Below are positions 7,233 through 16,375 of a DNA stretch of 64,000 bases, in pieces (within the stretch, counting starts at the first letter, position 1; each line of letters starts with the position of its first letter). Source of the DNA: Herbihabitans rhizosphaerae (GTDB taxonomy: Bacteria; Actinomycetota; Actinomycetes; Mycobacteriales; Pseudonocardiaceae); the NCBI RefSeq assembly GCF_004216555.1, contig NZ_SGWQ01000001.1, positions 741,126-805,125 of the forward strand, in the 5' to 3' direction. A program made the translations under genes and the position numbers. The notes below the pieces were generated by a model that saw only the letters and a list, made by a program, of their open reading frames with translations, did no database searches and was not told the origin of the DNA.

Positions 7233-9509
7233 TCAGGCGGGCGGATTCTGCGCGGCGTGCCAGCCGGCCACCTGGGCCCGGTCGTGAAAGCCCAGCTTGG
7301 TCAGGATGCGGCCGACGTGGGTCTCGGCGGTGCGCGGGGCGATGAACAGCTTGGCGGCGATCTGCTGATTGGACAGACCTTCGGCGAGCAGCCCGGCGAT
7401 CTCGTGTTCCCGTTTGGTGAGCTGGTTCTCCCGGGGCGTGGTGCCCGACTCGCCGAGCAGGTAGCCGAGCACCTGGTCCCAGGTCATCGCGTTGCCGTAC
7501 AGGTAGTGCCGGTAGTACTCGGCCTCGCCGAGAACGTCGAGAGCGTGGTTGCCGTAGAACAGGATCTTCGTGGTGAACAGGCCGAACCGATCCGGGTTGG
7601 CACCCAGTGACTGCCACATCCGCAGCGCGATGCCGGACAGCGTCGCCGACCGGTCCATCCGCCCCCGGCGTACCGCGACGGCGCCGATCACGTGGACGGC
7701 GAACGGCTGCGCGGAGCGGTTGCCGAGCTGTTCCTGGAGCCGAAACGCCTCGAGTGCGGCCCGCTCGGCCGCGTCCTCGTCGCCGTAGAACAGCTCGGTG
7801 ATACCCAGCGCCCACAGGCCCCACGACCGCCAGAAGTTCTCCCCGATCGCCTCGCCCGCCTGGATTCGCTCATCGATCAGCGCCCGGCCCGTCTCGACGT
7901 CGCCGGTCACCGCGGTCGCCAGTCCGTGCAGGAATCCGGCGTACCCCTCGCCGTGTGCGACGCCGTGCTCGCGGAACACGGCGAGCGCTTCGGCGAACTG
8001 GTCGCGGGCCAGCGATTCCTTGTGGGTGAACAGATTCGCCAGTCCCCAGCCGACCGTGACGTAGGCGGTGGACACCTCGTCACCGACCCGGTCGGCCAGT
8101 TCGGTGCCGGTCTCCAGCGCGGCGGTCCCCGCCTCGATATCGCCCTGCAGCAGGGCACACCAGGCCATCAGCCGCTGGGCGAATACCCGCTCCGGCGTGT
8201 CCGGCGGCACGGTGACCAGCATCCGGTTCAGCCAGAGCCGCGCCTCACTGAGAAACCCGCGGACGGTCCAGTAGACGTCGAGCTGGTTGGCCATCCGCAG
8301 CCCGGCCGCGGCCTGTCCGGGCTCGGTGGCGCAGTAGTCCAGCGCGACCCGGATGTTCGGGTGCTCGCGCTGGATTCGCTCGACCCAGGTCACCTGGTCG
8401 GCACCCATCCAGCCGGCTTCGTAAGCCGCGGTCAGCCCGGCGAACCAGTCCCGGTGCCGCCGCGCGACCCGCTGCTGATCATCGGACCGCAGCCGGTCGG
8501 CGCCGTACTCCCGCACCGTCTCCAGCATCCGGTACCGGGACTCGCCGGCGGCCAGCAGCGACTTGGCCACCAGCTTGTCCAGCACGTCCGGGATCTCGTC
8601 AGGTGTCATGTCCTCGTCGCGGCAGACGTGTCGCGCGGCCGCGAGGTCGAACCCGCCGGAGAACACCGATGCTCGCGCCAGCACCGCGCGCTCCGGTTCG
8701 GAACACAGCTCGTAGCTCCAGTCGAGCATCGCGCGCAACGTCCGCTGCCGGCGCGGGGCGGATCGCCTGCCCAGTGTCAGCAGTGACAATCGGTCTGACA
8801 GGCGGTCGGCCAACTGCGCCACCGACAGCGACCGCAGCCGCACCGCGGCCAGCTCGATGGCCAGTGGCAAACCGTCCAACTGTTCGCACACCCGCGCGAT
8901 GGCCGCCTGGTTGTGCTCGGTGACGCGGAAGGTCGGCACCACCGCGGTCGCCCGTTCCACGAGGAGTCGCACCGCCTCGTAGCCGGTCAGGTCGGCGGTG
9001 GAGGTCACGCCCTCCGGGACGGACATCGGCGGCACGACAAGGAGTTGCTCGCCCTCGGCACCGAGCGACTCGCGGCTGGTGCAGAGCACGGTGACCCCCG
9101 GGCACGCCGCCACCAGCGCCGAGACCATCCGCGCGCAGTCCGCGACGAGATGCTCGCAGTTGTCGAGCACCAGCAGGACCTGCCGTTCCCGCAGGTGGTC
9201 GATGATCACGTCGAGGGCGGCGCGCCCCGACTGGTCGTAGAGCCCGAGCCGGTCCGCCACGGTGGTGGCCAGCAGGTCCGCGTTGCGCAGCTCGGCCAGC
9301 TCCACATACGCCGCACCGTCGGCGAACCCGTCCCGCACGGCCGTCGTGATCCGCATCGCCAGGCGTGACTTGCCCACCCCGCCGACCCCGGTCAGGGTCA
9401 GCACGCGGTGCTCGGTCAGCAGGCGCTGCGCGGTGGCCAGCTCGGCCTGCCTGCCGACGTAGCTGGTGAACTCCACCGGCAGGGTCTCCACGGATCCCCG
9501 AACCGGCAT
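7233..9509 (-). CDS. Large ATPase-LuxR transcriptional regulator
   Basis: 758 residues. The N-terminal NTPase has Walker A GVGGVGKS at residues 41-48 and Walker B VLLVLDNCEH around 111-120. A STAND-type helical middle and TPR-like region follow, and a C-terminal LuxR helix-turn-helix (LTKREHEIAGLLAEGLSNQQ, then TAETHVGRILTKLGF) occupies the last 65 residues. STAND regulators bind ATP and an effector, oligomerise and activate transcription. No SARP domain is present. The divergent 320-bp gap leads to a 28-codon peptide gene, a possible target. Confidence 0.9.
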   Translation of the reverse strand: MPVRGSVETLPVEFTSYVGRQAELATAQRLLTEHRVLTLTGVGGVGKSRLAMRITTAVRDGFADGAAYVELAELRNADLLATTVADRLGLYDQSGRAALDVIIDHLRERQVLLVLDNCEHLVADCARMVSALVAACPGVTVLCTSRESLGAEGEQLLVVPPMSVPEGVTSTADLTGYEAVRLLVERATAVVPTFRVTEHNQAAIARVCEQLDGLPLAIELAAVRLRSLSVAQLADRLSDRLSLLTLGRRSAPRRQRTLRAMLDWSYELCSEPERAVLARASVFSGGFDLAAARHVCRDEDMTPDEIPDVLDKLVAKSLLAAGESRYRMLETVREYGADRLRSDDQQRVARRHRDWFAGLTAAYEAGWMGADQVTWVERIQREHPNIRVALDYCATEPGQAAAGLRMANQLDVYWTVRGFLSEARLWLNRMLVTVPPDTPERVFAQRLMAWCALLQGDIEAGTAALETGTELADRVGDEVSTAYVTVGWGLANLFTHKESLARDQFAEALAVFREHGVAHGEGYAGFLHGLATAVTGDVETGRALIDERIQAGEAIGENFWRSWGLWALGITELFYGDEDAAERAALEAFRLQEQLGNRSAQPFAVHVIGAVAVRRGRMDRSATLSGIALRMWQSLGANPDRFGLFTTKILFYGNHALDVLGEAEYYRHYLYGNAMTWDQVLGYLLGESGTTPRENQLTKREHEIAGLLAEGLSNQQIAAKLFIAPRTAETHVGRILTKLGFHDRAQVAGWHAAQNPPA

Positions 9510-9830
9510 ACCGCGAACACCTACCCCTGTCCCACCGACACCAGCGTTGCCCGTGAGTCTAGGTTCTCCGCGAATTTTCGCAGGTCAGGCCGGCTCTCGT
9601 AGGGCGCGCCCCGCGGCGGCGCCGAGCGGCAACGCTCACCGGGATGATGATCCACTGCGCCCGCGTTGATTCCGACGTGAGTTATTTCAGGACGCTCCGG
9701 CAATTGCACGGTGCCAGGTTTGACTGCCCGTCATGCCTGTTCGAGACTCTCTTTCGGCAGCCAGTTCGGGTAAAGCTTTCGAAGGCCGATCGTCAACTAA
9801 TTGTTGCGCCACTCTTCAAAGGAGAAGAAC
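9510..9830. other. Intergenic region, no convincing gene except the downstream peptide leader
   Basis: 321 bp between the LuxR-type regulator and the peptide gene at 9831. Overlapping frames here have no ribosome sites or recognisable products. The region is less GC-rich near 9760-9825 (for example CAACTAATTGTTG), consistent with promoter DNA for the rightward peptide gene. I cannot assign exact -35/-10 elements. Confidence 0.4.
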
Positions 9831-9917
9831 ATGCTGACCTACCTCATCTCGAGCGGCTACGAGACCCTTACCGGCGCGGCGTGCCACCTGGCAGACGTTA
9901 TCCGCGCGCTCGTCTGA
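9831..9917 (+). CDS. 28-aa peptide gene with its own ribosome site and terminator
   Basis: ATG 9831 follows a very strong ribosome site (AAAGGAGAAGAAC). The peptide is MLTYLISSGYETLTGAACHL, then eight more residues ending RALV. It has one Cys and no charged-rich leader. An intrinsic terminator begins 27 bp after the stop, making this a self-contained monocistronic unit divergent from the ATPase-LuxR regulator. The product is not recognised. It could be a signalling peptide, a small membrane-active peptide or a RiPP precursor, but no maturation enzyme is nearby. Confidence 0.55.
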   Translation: MLTYLISSGYETLTGAACHLADVIRALV

Positions 9918-9943
9918 TCACTGAGCCAGGCGAGTCGATCGCG

Positions 9944-9990
9944 AAGGCGGGGGCAGCGGCCCGACAGGGCGACCGCTGCCCTGCCTTTCG
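9944..9990 (+). terminator. Intrinsic terminator after the peptide gene
   Basis: Left arm 9944-9959 (AAGGCGGGGGCAGCGG) pairs with right arm 9973-9987 (CCGCTGCCCTGCCTT) with one bulge and one mismatch. A short T run follows. Confidence 0.75.
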
Positions 9991-10008
9991 TGGCGCGAGC
10001 GCCCACGC

Positions 10009-10958
10009 TCACCGCTCGTTGCCCGCGCGCAGCCAGGCGATGTAGTCGGCGACCGCGCGTTCGGTGTCATAGGCGGGCCGGTAATCGGTGTCCTGGCGGA
10101 GTCGTTCGATGTCGAGATAACTCCGCTGGTCAGGCCCGCCGGTCGGCAGTTCTGCCTGGGCATCGGGGACGATCTTCCTGATGCCGGCGACGATCTCGGC
10201 GTTGGTCGTCGCACGGCCGGACGCCACGTTGTAGGTGCGGTGGTTGAGCCGGTCCGCGAGTTGCAGGGCCGCGATGGCCCGGCCGCAATCCTTCACGTAA
10301 CACATGTCGATCGAATCCTCCGCGTACACGGTGGACGGCAGCGCGGTGAAGTCCGGCACGGTGCCGCGGGCTGCGGCATGAATGAGTTGAGGCGCGGCGA
10401 AGAACGGTGACGCGACTGGTCCGCGCGGACCCCAGATGGCGGCAATGCGGTAATTGACGATATCGATTCCGGCGGCACCGGCCAGGTGGTCGCTCAGCAA
10501 TTCGCCGACCTTCTTGAATGCCGGGATCACGTGGATCGAGGTCATCGGCAAAAGCACGTCCTCGCGGCGTGGCCCCGTTTCGGCGAGGCCGGCGTACACG
10601 CCGATCGTGCTCGCGACGCCCACACGCGTCACACCCCAGTCCTGGGCGACCTGCAAGACGTTGAGCAGGCTGTCCGCGCACCGGCGATGGGCTCGTCAGG
10701 ACCGGGTGGCCACGGCACCGAACCCGCGAGATGCACGATGCCGGTGATCTTGTGGCGCGCGCCGATGTCCCGCAATGCCTCCAGATCGGTGATGTCGGCC
10801 TGCTCCATCACCACCTGTTCGCCGACGAGATCAGCGGGCACCCCGACCGCGCGGCGCTGGACCAGCACGGCGGATTCGCCCAGGTCAAGCAGGGCCCGCA
10901 CGGTGTGCGAGCCGATGAAGCCGAGGCCACCCGTAACCAAGATCATCACTGTCACCAT
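10009..10958 (-). pseudogene. NAD-dependent epimerase/dehydratase, split by a frameshift
   Basis: Two adjacent leftward frames together make one extended-SDR protein of about 316 residues. The 5' part (from ATG 10958) has the Rossmann motif VTGGLGFIGSH and HLAGSVPW. The 3' part carries VASTIGVYAG, the region equivalent to the catalytic YxxxK (PAFKKVGE; the Tyr is not evident) and RTYNVASG. The frame changes at about 10675-10682, consistent with loss of one base. It is divergent from a MarR gene with a shared palindrome. This is either a true pseudogene or a sequencing error. Confidence 0.8.
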
Positions 10959-10970
10959 CCTGCAGTTGGA

Positions 10971-10997
10971 CTGATTATCAGTGCTACTGACGATCAG
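10971..10997. promoter_or_regulatory. Probable MarR operator
   Basis: CTGATTATCAGT-gct-ACTGACGATCAG is an inverted repeat of 12-bp arms with two mismatches, in the short gap between the epimerase start (10958) and the MarR start (11018). Position and size fit a MarR dimer site. Confidence 0.7.
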
Positions 10998-11017
10998 GCT
11001 AGCGATAGAATCGGCGG

Positions 11018-11476
11018 GTGTCGAGTAACAGCGGGCCGGGTCCCGAGTTGAGCAGGCGTCTTGGCTACTTGCTCAAACACGCACAGCTCCGCATGGCCGA
11101 GCTGACCGAAGACGCGCTGGCGCCCTACGGCATCAACGGGCGTGAGCTGGCGGTGCTGCTGGTTCTCGACAACCGCGAACCCGCGTCGCAACAGCAAGCG
11201 GCGCGGCGGCTCGGTATCGATCGCACGACGATGGTCGCGCTACTCGACGCCCTCAACGACAAGGGCCTGGTGTCACGTCATCCGCACGAGGACGATCGAC
11301 GCCGCAACGTGGTCGAGTTGACCGAAGCCGGGCAGGACGCACTCCGCCGGGCCACCAAGGCAAGCGATGACGCGGAACGTCGTTTCCTCGCACCGCTCAG
11401 TCCACAGCTCGCCCAGCACCTACGAGATTCGTTGCGAGCGGTCGTGCTCGAACCCGACACCCAGACGGAGCGATAG
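11018..11476 (+). CDS. MarR family transcriptional regulator
   Basis: 152 residues from GTG 11018. The winged helix is clear: ASQQQAARRLGIDRTTMVAL as helix-turn-helix, then LVSRHPHEDDRRRNVVELTE as wing, about residues 58-108, flanked by dimerisation helices. It probably represses itself and the divergent epimerase through the palindrome at 10971. With its likely target broken by a frameshift, it may have only itself to regulate here. Confidence 0.9.
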   Translation: MSSNSGPGPELSRRLGYLLKHAQLRMAELTEDALAPYGINGRELAVLLVLDNREPASQQQAARRLGIDRTTMVALLDALNDKGLVSRHPHEDDRRRNVVELTEAGQDALRRATKASDDAERRFLAPLSPQLAQHLRDSLRAVVLEPDTQTER

Positions 11477-11616
11477 AAAGCCAGCGAAGTAGTGGACCTA
11501 AAAGGTCGGCACACGAACCGCAATGCCGTCCTCGCGAACGGTCCAGAGATCATCATCGGTGCTGGTCAACGACGAACCTGACCACGCTGGGGTGGAAGCT
11601 ACCGCACCGTGGGGGT

Positions 11617-11635
11617 TTGGGGGCTCGGCCCCCAA
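11617..11635 (-). terminator. Terminator-like hairpin, probably the orphaned tRNA-Lys terminator
   Basis: TTGGGGG-ctcgg-CCCCCAA is a perfect 7-bp stem. Read leftward it lies about 55 bp beyond the tRNA-Lys 3' end copy at 11691. Before the island inserted, this is where the tRNA transcript would have ended. It may also end the rightward MarR transcript. Confidence 0.5.
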
Positions 11636-11690
11636 TATTATGACGAGCGACGTGGTCGACGCTTTCCGTCGACACACGTCGCCCGAGCGA

Positions 11691-11733
11691 GTGGGCCGCC
11701 TGGGGCTCGAACCCAGAACCTACGGATTAAAAG
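11691..11733. repeat. attL: 43-bp tRNA-Lys 3' end copy
   Basis: The 43 bp here are identical to 24474-24516, in the same orientation. They correspond to the tRNA-Lys segment from the anticodon loop to the 3' end. The flanks differ at both edges. This is the chromosomal 3' tRNA remnant left after site-specific insertion. Confidence 0.92.
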
Positions 11734-11757
11734 CCAGCGGGTTCAATGGGGACGATC

Positions 11758-11773
11758 TTGAAACATGTTTCAA
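11758..11773. repeat. Perfect 16-bp palindrome inside the attL end of the island
   Basis: TTGAAACATGTTTCAA is perfectly self-complementary and lies 24 bp inside the left att repeat. Its AT-rich symmetric form suits a recombination-accessory protein or integrase arm site, but no protein can be assigned. Confidence 0.6.
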
Positions 11774-11951
11774 CCGTAGGGCTCTTACCTGCAGCTTTGC
11801 TTTATTTGTAGTCGCGTTCGCGTCTGCTAACGGTGATGCTGGGCTCCGTTATGTCTCCGTTCTTCCTGCTGTGCTCGGGTGGTCGGCGACAGTACGCCAG
11901 CCGTGCTCGTAGCCTCACCTCGCAGGCGCCTTCCGGCGACCTGGGAGCTGC

Positions 11952-14900
11952 TCACGCATACCTAGGCTGGTCGATCGCGGCCTCGTAAAAGGCGTCCGCG
12001 AGTGCCACGATGACAGCGTTGATACCAGGACCGTCGCTGAAGAAGTAGTCGGCCATGGTGTTGTGGGCCTCTTGGTTGTCGACGACAGCCTCAGTGACCG
12101 CCGCCTGGAAGTCCTGTGACTCCATGAACTGCTTCTTCGAGTTCACCTTGGTCTGGTTGACCAGGTTCGGGTAGGCGAGCAACCGCTGCACGAGTCCCTG
12201 CACGAACTCGCGGACCTGAGACGCGGAGAACGACTCGGCGCCGAAGAGGTCGTTCATCTTGTCGATGACGACCTGGAGAGCGACGTATTTCGGCTCTTTC
12301 CGTGCTCCGGTACCCGCCGCGCCGATTCCCTTCAGTTCGCCATCGCCGGTCAGCGAGATATCGACCGCGGTCCCCTTGTTGTGCTTGACCCCGACCAGGA
12401 CCACGTCGGAGAGGTCGACCTCCGCGGCCCAGGATGAGTCTGCGATGACCTTCTCCAGGAGTCGTAGGAAGATCGACAACATCTCCATGTAGGGGTCGCC
12501 GTAGTCGACGATCTGGCTCATGAAGTCGTAGAGCCGGACCAGGGTGGAGACGTCCTTGCGGAACAGGTCAAGGGTGTTGAGGGTGACCTTGTCGTCGGCC
12601 TCGATCGCAGCCGCGTAACGGCGGGCGAACTCATTTTTGGCCGGGCTGATCGCAGCCGAGAGCGCGTTGTTGCCCTTCCGGGTGACCCACAGTTCGGCGA
12701 CCTCGCGCACCTGCTCTGGCGTGTAGACCCCGGCCTGGGCGAGTTTGGTGGCGAGGTGAAAGACGACGTACGGGTCGGTCTCGGTCTCGAGGGTGGCGTT
12801 GGTGAAGTACGGCTCGAACGCGGCCCGGATGTCCTCGGGCTTGTTCACGAAGTCAATGACGAACGTCTTGCGTTTCTGCTCCCCGCCCGCGGTGCGATGG
12901 ATACGGTTGAGCCGGGAGAGCGTCTGCACGGCCGTGACCCCGGAGAGCTTCTTGTCGATGTACATCGCCGAGAGCAGTGGCTGATCGAATCCTGTCTGGA
13001 ACTTGTTGGCGACCAGCATGATCCTGTACGTCGCGCCCTTGAAGGCGGCGGCCAGGTCCGAACCGGCACCGGGGTTCAGATTGGCCTCGGTGAACTCGTC
13101 GTCCTTGCTTGGCTGCGGCCCCCAGTCCGAGACCCACACCTCGTCCTCGGCCATCGTCACCGAGCCGGAAAAGGCGACCAGGGTGCGGTAGTTGTACGAG
13201 GCGTCCATGGCGGTCCGCTTGGCGATGTAGGCGTCGATCGCCTTCTTGTACTTCACCGCGGCCTTGCGCGAGTCGGTCACGACCATCGCCTTCGCCTTGC
13301 CCTCCAGCAGGTGGGCGACGTTGGCGTGGAAGTGCTCGACGATGATCTGCACTTTCTGGCTGATGTTGGTCGGGTGCAGCTTCACCCACCGCATGAGCCC
13401 CTTCCGCGCTGCGGCCTCGTCCACCACCTCGTCACCATCGCCACTCTCGGCCTGACCGGCGATCTTCAGCGCGGTGTCGTAGGTCTGATAGCCGTTGAGC
13501 ACGTCGAGGATGTAGCCCTCCTCGATCGCCTGCCGCATCGAGTAGAGGTGGAACTCGACCGGCTTCCCGTCAGGGCCCTTGCGGCCGAAGAGCTCCAGAG
13601 TCTTGTTCTTCGGCGTCGCGGTGAACGCGAAGTAGGAGATGTTCTTCGACTCGGCCCGCTCAGTCATCTCCGAGGCCAGGATCGACTCGACGTCGACGGA
13701 GCCGCCTTCCTCGATCTCCTTGACCTCCTCCGCGGTCAGCACGGCCTTGAGCTTGGAGGAGATCTGGCCAGACTGTGAGGAGTGCGCCTCGTCCGCGATC
13801 ACCGCGAACCGCGTCCCTTTCAGACCCTTGTCGGCCCGGATCTCGTCGAGGGCGAACGGGAAGGTCTGCACCGTCACCGCGATGATCAGCTCACCGTTTT
13901 GCAACGCGGTCGCGAGCAGCCCGGACTTCGACTTCGCCCCCGCCTTGCGCACATCCTCCGGGCTGATCGTGGCCACGATCTTCCCCGACCCGTCGATCTG
14001 CCGGATCGCCTCCTGGAGCTGCCCGTCGAGCACGGTCCGGTCCACGACCACGATCACCGAGTCGAAAACCTTCGTGTCGTTTACGTGCAGCCGCGCCAGC
14101 CGGTGTGCGGTCCAGGCGATGGTGTTCGTCTTTCCCGAGCCCGCCGAGTGCTCGATCAGGTAGCGCTGGCCCACCCCTTCCTCGCGCACCGCGGCCACGA
14201 TCTTCGTCACGGCCTCCCACTGGTGGAACCGGGGGAAGAGCATGCTCGTACGCCGCACCGACGTCCCGGTCGCGACGTCCCACTCCTCCTTGGTCTCCAC
14301 GATCATCAGCCGGCCGATGATGTTGAGCCAGGCATGCTTCTCCCAGACCCGCTCCCACAGGTACGCCGTCGCCGACCGCCCGCTCTGACCCGGCGGATTC
14401 CCGGCGCCACTGTCGTGGCCCATGTTGAACGGCAGGAAATGCGTCTTCTCACCCTCAAGCCGGGTAGTCATCGCAGCCAAGTCGTTGGAGACCGCGAAAT
14501 GCACCACCGCCCGATGCCCGAACGACAACAGCGGCTCCGGCCGACCGTTGGTCAGCGGGTACCGGTTCTTGCGGTACTGGTTGATCGCCTCATCCAGCGA
14601 CTGCGTGAACTCGGTCTTCAACTCCACGGTGGCGACCGGGAGCCCATTGATGAAGAAGACCAGGTCGATGCTGCGCTGATCAGCGGTGGAGAAATGCACC
14701 TGCCGCATCACCCGCACCCGCATCGCCGCGTACTGCTCGTTGGTGGTCGCGTTCAAACTGGTCTCCGGTCGGAACTGCGCCATCTTCAACCGACCACCAC
14801 CGATGTACTGCACCCCATTCCGCAGGATGTTCAACGTCCCGCCACCATGCTCAAGAGGCTTGTCGAGCGCCGTAGTCAGCACGTCGAGGAACTTCGCCTC

Positions 14901-15089
14901 CGACCCCGCGGCCCTCAGGGCTTTCTCGTACGGCGCCTGCTGGGTTGCCCCCAGCCAGGCGAACAGGTCCCCGGGGAACAGCGCCCGCTCCCGGTCGTAC
15001 CCGGCGTCATCTGCTGAGTACAGCCACCCGTGGGCGGCCAGATACTCGCAGATCTCGGACTCGAAGACGCCCTCGTGGTGGTCCGCCAT
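11952..15089 (-). CDS. hsdR: Type I restriction enzyme, R (motor/nuclease) subunit HsdR
   Basis: 1045 residues from ATG 15089; the previous codon is an in-frame GTG. The N-terminal PD-(D/E)xK nuclease shows SIDLVFFINGLPVATVELKTE around residues 140-160. The SF2 translocase follows, with Walker A SAGSGKTN near residue 315 and the DEAH box VIADEAHSS near 430, then helicase motifs (FAFTATPKN, TGFDQPLL). It forms the restriction complex with HsdM2S and cleaves unmethylated DNA after ATP-driven translocation. Its ATG overlaps the hsdS stop (TGATG). All key residues appear intact. Confidence 0.95.
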   Translation of the reverse strand: MADHHEGVFESEICEYLAAHGWLYSADDAGYDRERALFPGDLFAWLGATQQAPYEKALRAAGSEAKFLDVLTTALDKPLEHGGGTLNILRNGVQYIGGGRLKMAQFRPETSLNATTNEQYAAMRVRVMRQVHFSTADQRSIDLVFFINGLPVATVELKTEFTQSLDEAINQYRKNRYPLTNGRPEPLLSFGHRAVVHFAVSNDLAAMTTRLEGEKTHFLPFNMGHDSGAGNPPGQSGRSATAYLWERVWEKHAWLNIIGRLMIVETKEEWDVATGTSVRRTSMLFPRFHQWEAVTKIVAAVREEGVGQRYLIEHSAGSGKTNTIAWTAHRLARLHVNDTKVFDSVIVVVDRTVLDGQLQEAIRQIDGSGKIVATISPEDVRKAGAKSKSGLLATALQNGELIIAVTVQTFPFALDEIRADKGLKGTRFAVIADEAHSSQSGQISSKLKAVLTAEEVKEIEEGGSVDVESILASEMTERAESKNISYFAFTATPKNKTLELFGRKGPDGKPVEFHLYSMRQAIEEGYILDVLNGYQTYDTALKIAGQAESGDGDEVVDEAAARKGLMRWVKLHPTNISQKVQIIVEHFHANVAHLLEGKAKAMVVTDSRKAAVKYKKAIDAYIAKRTAMDASYNYRTLVAFSGSVTMAEDEVWVSDWGPQPSKDDEFTEANLNPGAGSDLAAAFKGATYRIMLVANKFQTGFDQPLLSAMYIDKKLSGVTAVQTLSRLNRIHRTAGGEQKRKTFVIDFVNKPEDIRAAFEPYFTNATLETETDPYVVFHLATKLAQAGVYTPEQVREVAELWVTRKGNNALSAAISPAKNEFARRYAAAIEADDKVTLNTLDLFRKDVSTLVRLYDFMSQIVDYGDPYMEMLSIFLRLLEKVIADSSWAAEVDLSDVVLVGVKHNKGTAVDISLTGDGELKGIGAAGTGARKEPKYVALQVVIDKMNDLFGAESFSASQVREFVQGLVQRLLAYPNLVNQTKVNSKKQFMESQDFQAAVTEAVVDNQEAHNTMADYFFSDGPGINAVIVALADAFYEAAIDQPRYA

Positions 15090-16375
15090 CACACCATCTC
15101 CCGTACGTCGATCTGCCCCGTCACCGCCGCCGTGATCAGCGCCGCCCGCCGCTCACGAGCCAGCTCAATGAACCGCTCAGTCTCAGCGACCAGCGCATCG
15201 ATCTTGGCAGTCTGCCTGTCCAGGTGTGAAGCAATGCGGCGCTGCTGCTCAATGGGAGCCGTCGGCACCCGAAGCCCTCGGATGTCGTCGAGCGCCAACT
15301 GCATCTTCGTGCCGCCCGCCGCGCCTTCGTTGAGCTGGTCCTGACCTGTCGTGGTGAGCATGAACCAGCCGATGAACCTGGGGTCCACCCGATCACGTTC
15401 CAAACGGCAAAGAGCGACGTGCTGACTGACATACGCGCCCACCCAATCGCCATCGATCACGGCCACGGATCCCAGATATGCGGTGATCGAGAAGAGCAAA
15501 TCGCCTTCCCGGAGCATCGTCCGCGAGCCCTCTGTCACGGCGGCCGGAAGGTCCACGAGCTGGATGTCACCACGGATTTGAAGGTTGGCTCGCGGCAGGT
15601 TCCCGATCCGGAGGAAACGCTCCCCCTGATCCGCGTAGTAGTCGCCCCAGCCACGGGAGCCGCTCGTCAAGAACTTGATGTATCGGCGCAGTTGGACGCT
15701 GGGTTCACCAAGAGTCGAGAACGACGCATCGATGACAGCCTGACGACGCTCGCGAAACATCTCGATCAGGCGCTGCTGCTCCTCGATGAGCGTGTCGATG
15801 CGGGCGATCTCGCGGTCAAGGTATTCGGCGATGGCGCGCTGCTCGTCCATTGGTGGCAGGGCCAAGGCTGGCTTCGCGAGGTCCCCGGCCCGAATACCCA
15901 CGCGGGTGACCCCTGATGCCAAAACAGTCCATTGCCCGGTAGTAGGGCCTGCCGACAGAGCCCAGTAGAGAAACTTTGGTTCGACGGCTCCAGGGATCGG
16001 CCGGACGATCGAGAGGTGGTAGCCACAGATAAGGTCCTCCGCCTCATATTCGACGTAGGCGGGCACCCCGATGTCATCTGCGGTCTCTGAGTCCTTTGTC
16101 AGGAGGGTATCGCCGACGGCGATTCGGAAACGCTCGATCTGCTCCGGCGGTGCCGTCGCCGCCATGAAGACCATGCCCTGGACGATCGACGCGTTCTTGT
16201 AGACGTCGGTGTAGTTGCACAGCCTCACTGGTGGCTCACCAGCGACGGAATGCTTGTCCACGTTGCTCGGCCAAGCTCGCGCCACGTGATCGAGCCTCCC
16301 CATACGCCAATGGGCAGGGATGGTGTCTAGCCATAGTGAATCGGCTGCGACGTACTCCGAGTGCCCCACAATCAC
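15089..16375 (-). CDS. hsdS: Type I restriction-modification specificity subunit HsdS
   Basis: 428 residues from GTG 16375, whose GTGA overlaps the hsdM stop; the open frame continues upstream only because hsdM is read in another frame. Two target-recognition domains are each followed by a conserved helical repeat: 'LPPMDEQRAIAEYLDREIARID' near residues 165-190 and 'APIEQQRRIASHLDRQTAKI' near 380-400. This is the expected two-TRD architecture for a bipartite recognition site. The target sequence cannot be read from the protein. Confidence 0.93.
   Translation of the reverse strand: MIVGHSEYVAADSLWLDTIPAHWRMGRLDHVARAWPSNVDKHSVAGEPPVRLCNYTDVYKNASIVQGMVFMAATAPPEQIERFRIAVGDTLLTKDSETADDIGVPAYVEYEAEDLICGYHLSIVRPIPGAVEPKFLYWALSAGPTTGQWTVLASGVTRVGIRAGDLAKPALALPPMDEQRAIAEYLDREIARIDTLIEEQQRLIEMFRERRQAVIDASFSTLGEPSVQLRRYIKFLTSGSRGWGDYYADQGERFLRIGNLPRANLQIRGDIQLVDLPAAVTEGSRTMLREGDLLFSITAYLGSVAVIDGDWVGAYVSQHVALCRLERDRVDPRFIGWFMLTTTGQDQLNEGAAGGTKMQLALDDIRGLRVPTAPIEQQRRIASHLDRQTAKIDALVAETERFIELARERRAALITAAVTGQIDVREMV

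Noticed and set aside
9644..10045. 133-codon rightward frame across the peptide gene
   Set aside because: It reads the strong peptide gene and its terminator in another frame and shows no recognisable domain.
11691..11733. A second, partial functional tRNA gene
   Set aside because: Only the 3' part from the anticodon loop is present; no acceptor 5' strand or D arm.
12756..13778. 340-codon rightward open frame
   Set aside because: Antisense shadow of hsdR with Arg/Val/Leu-rich low-information sequence and no ribosome site.
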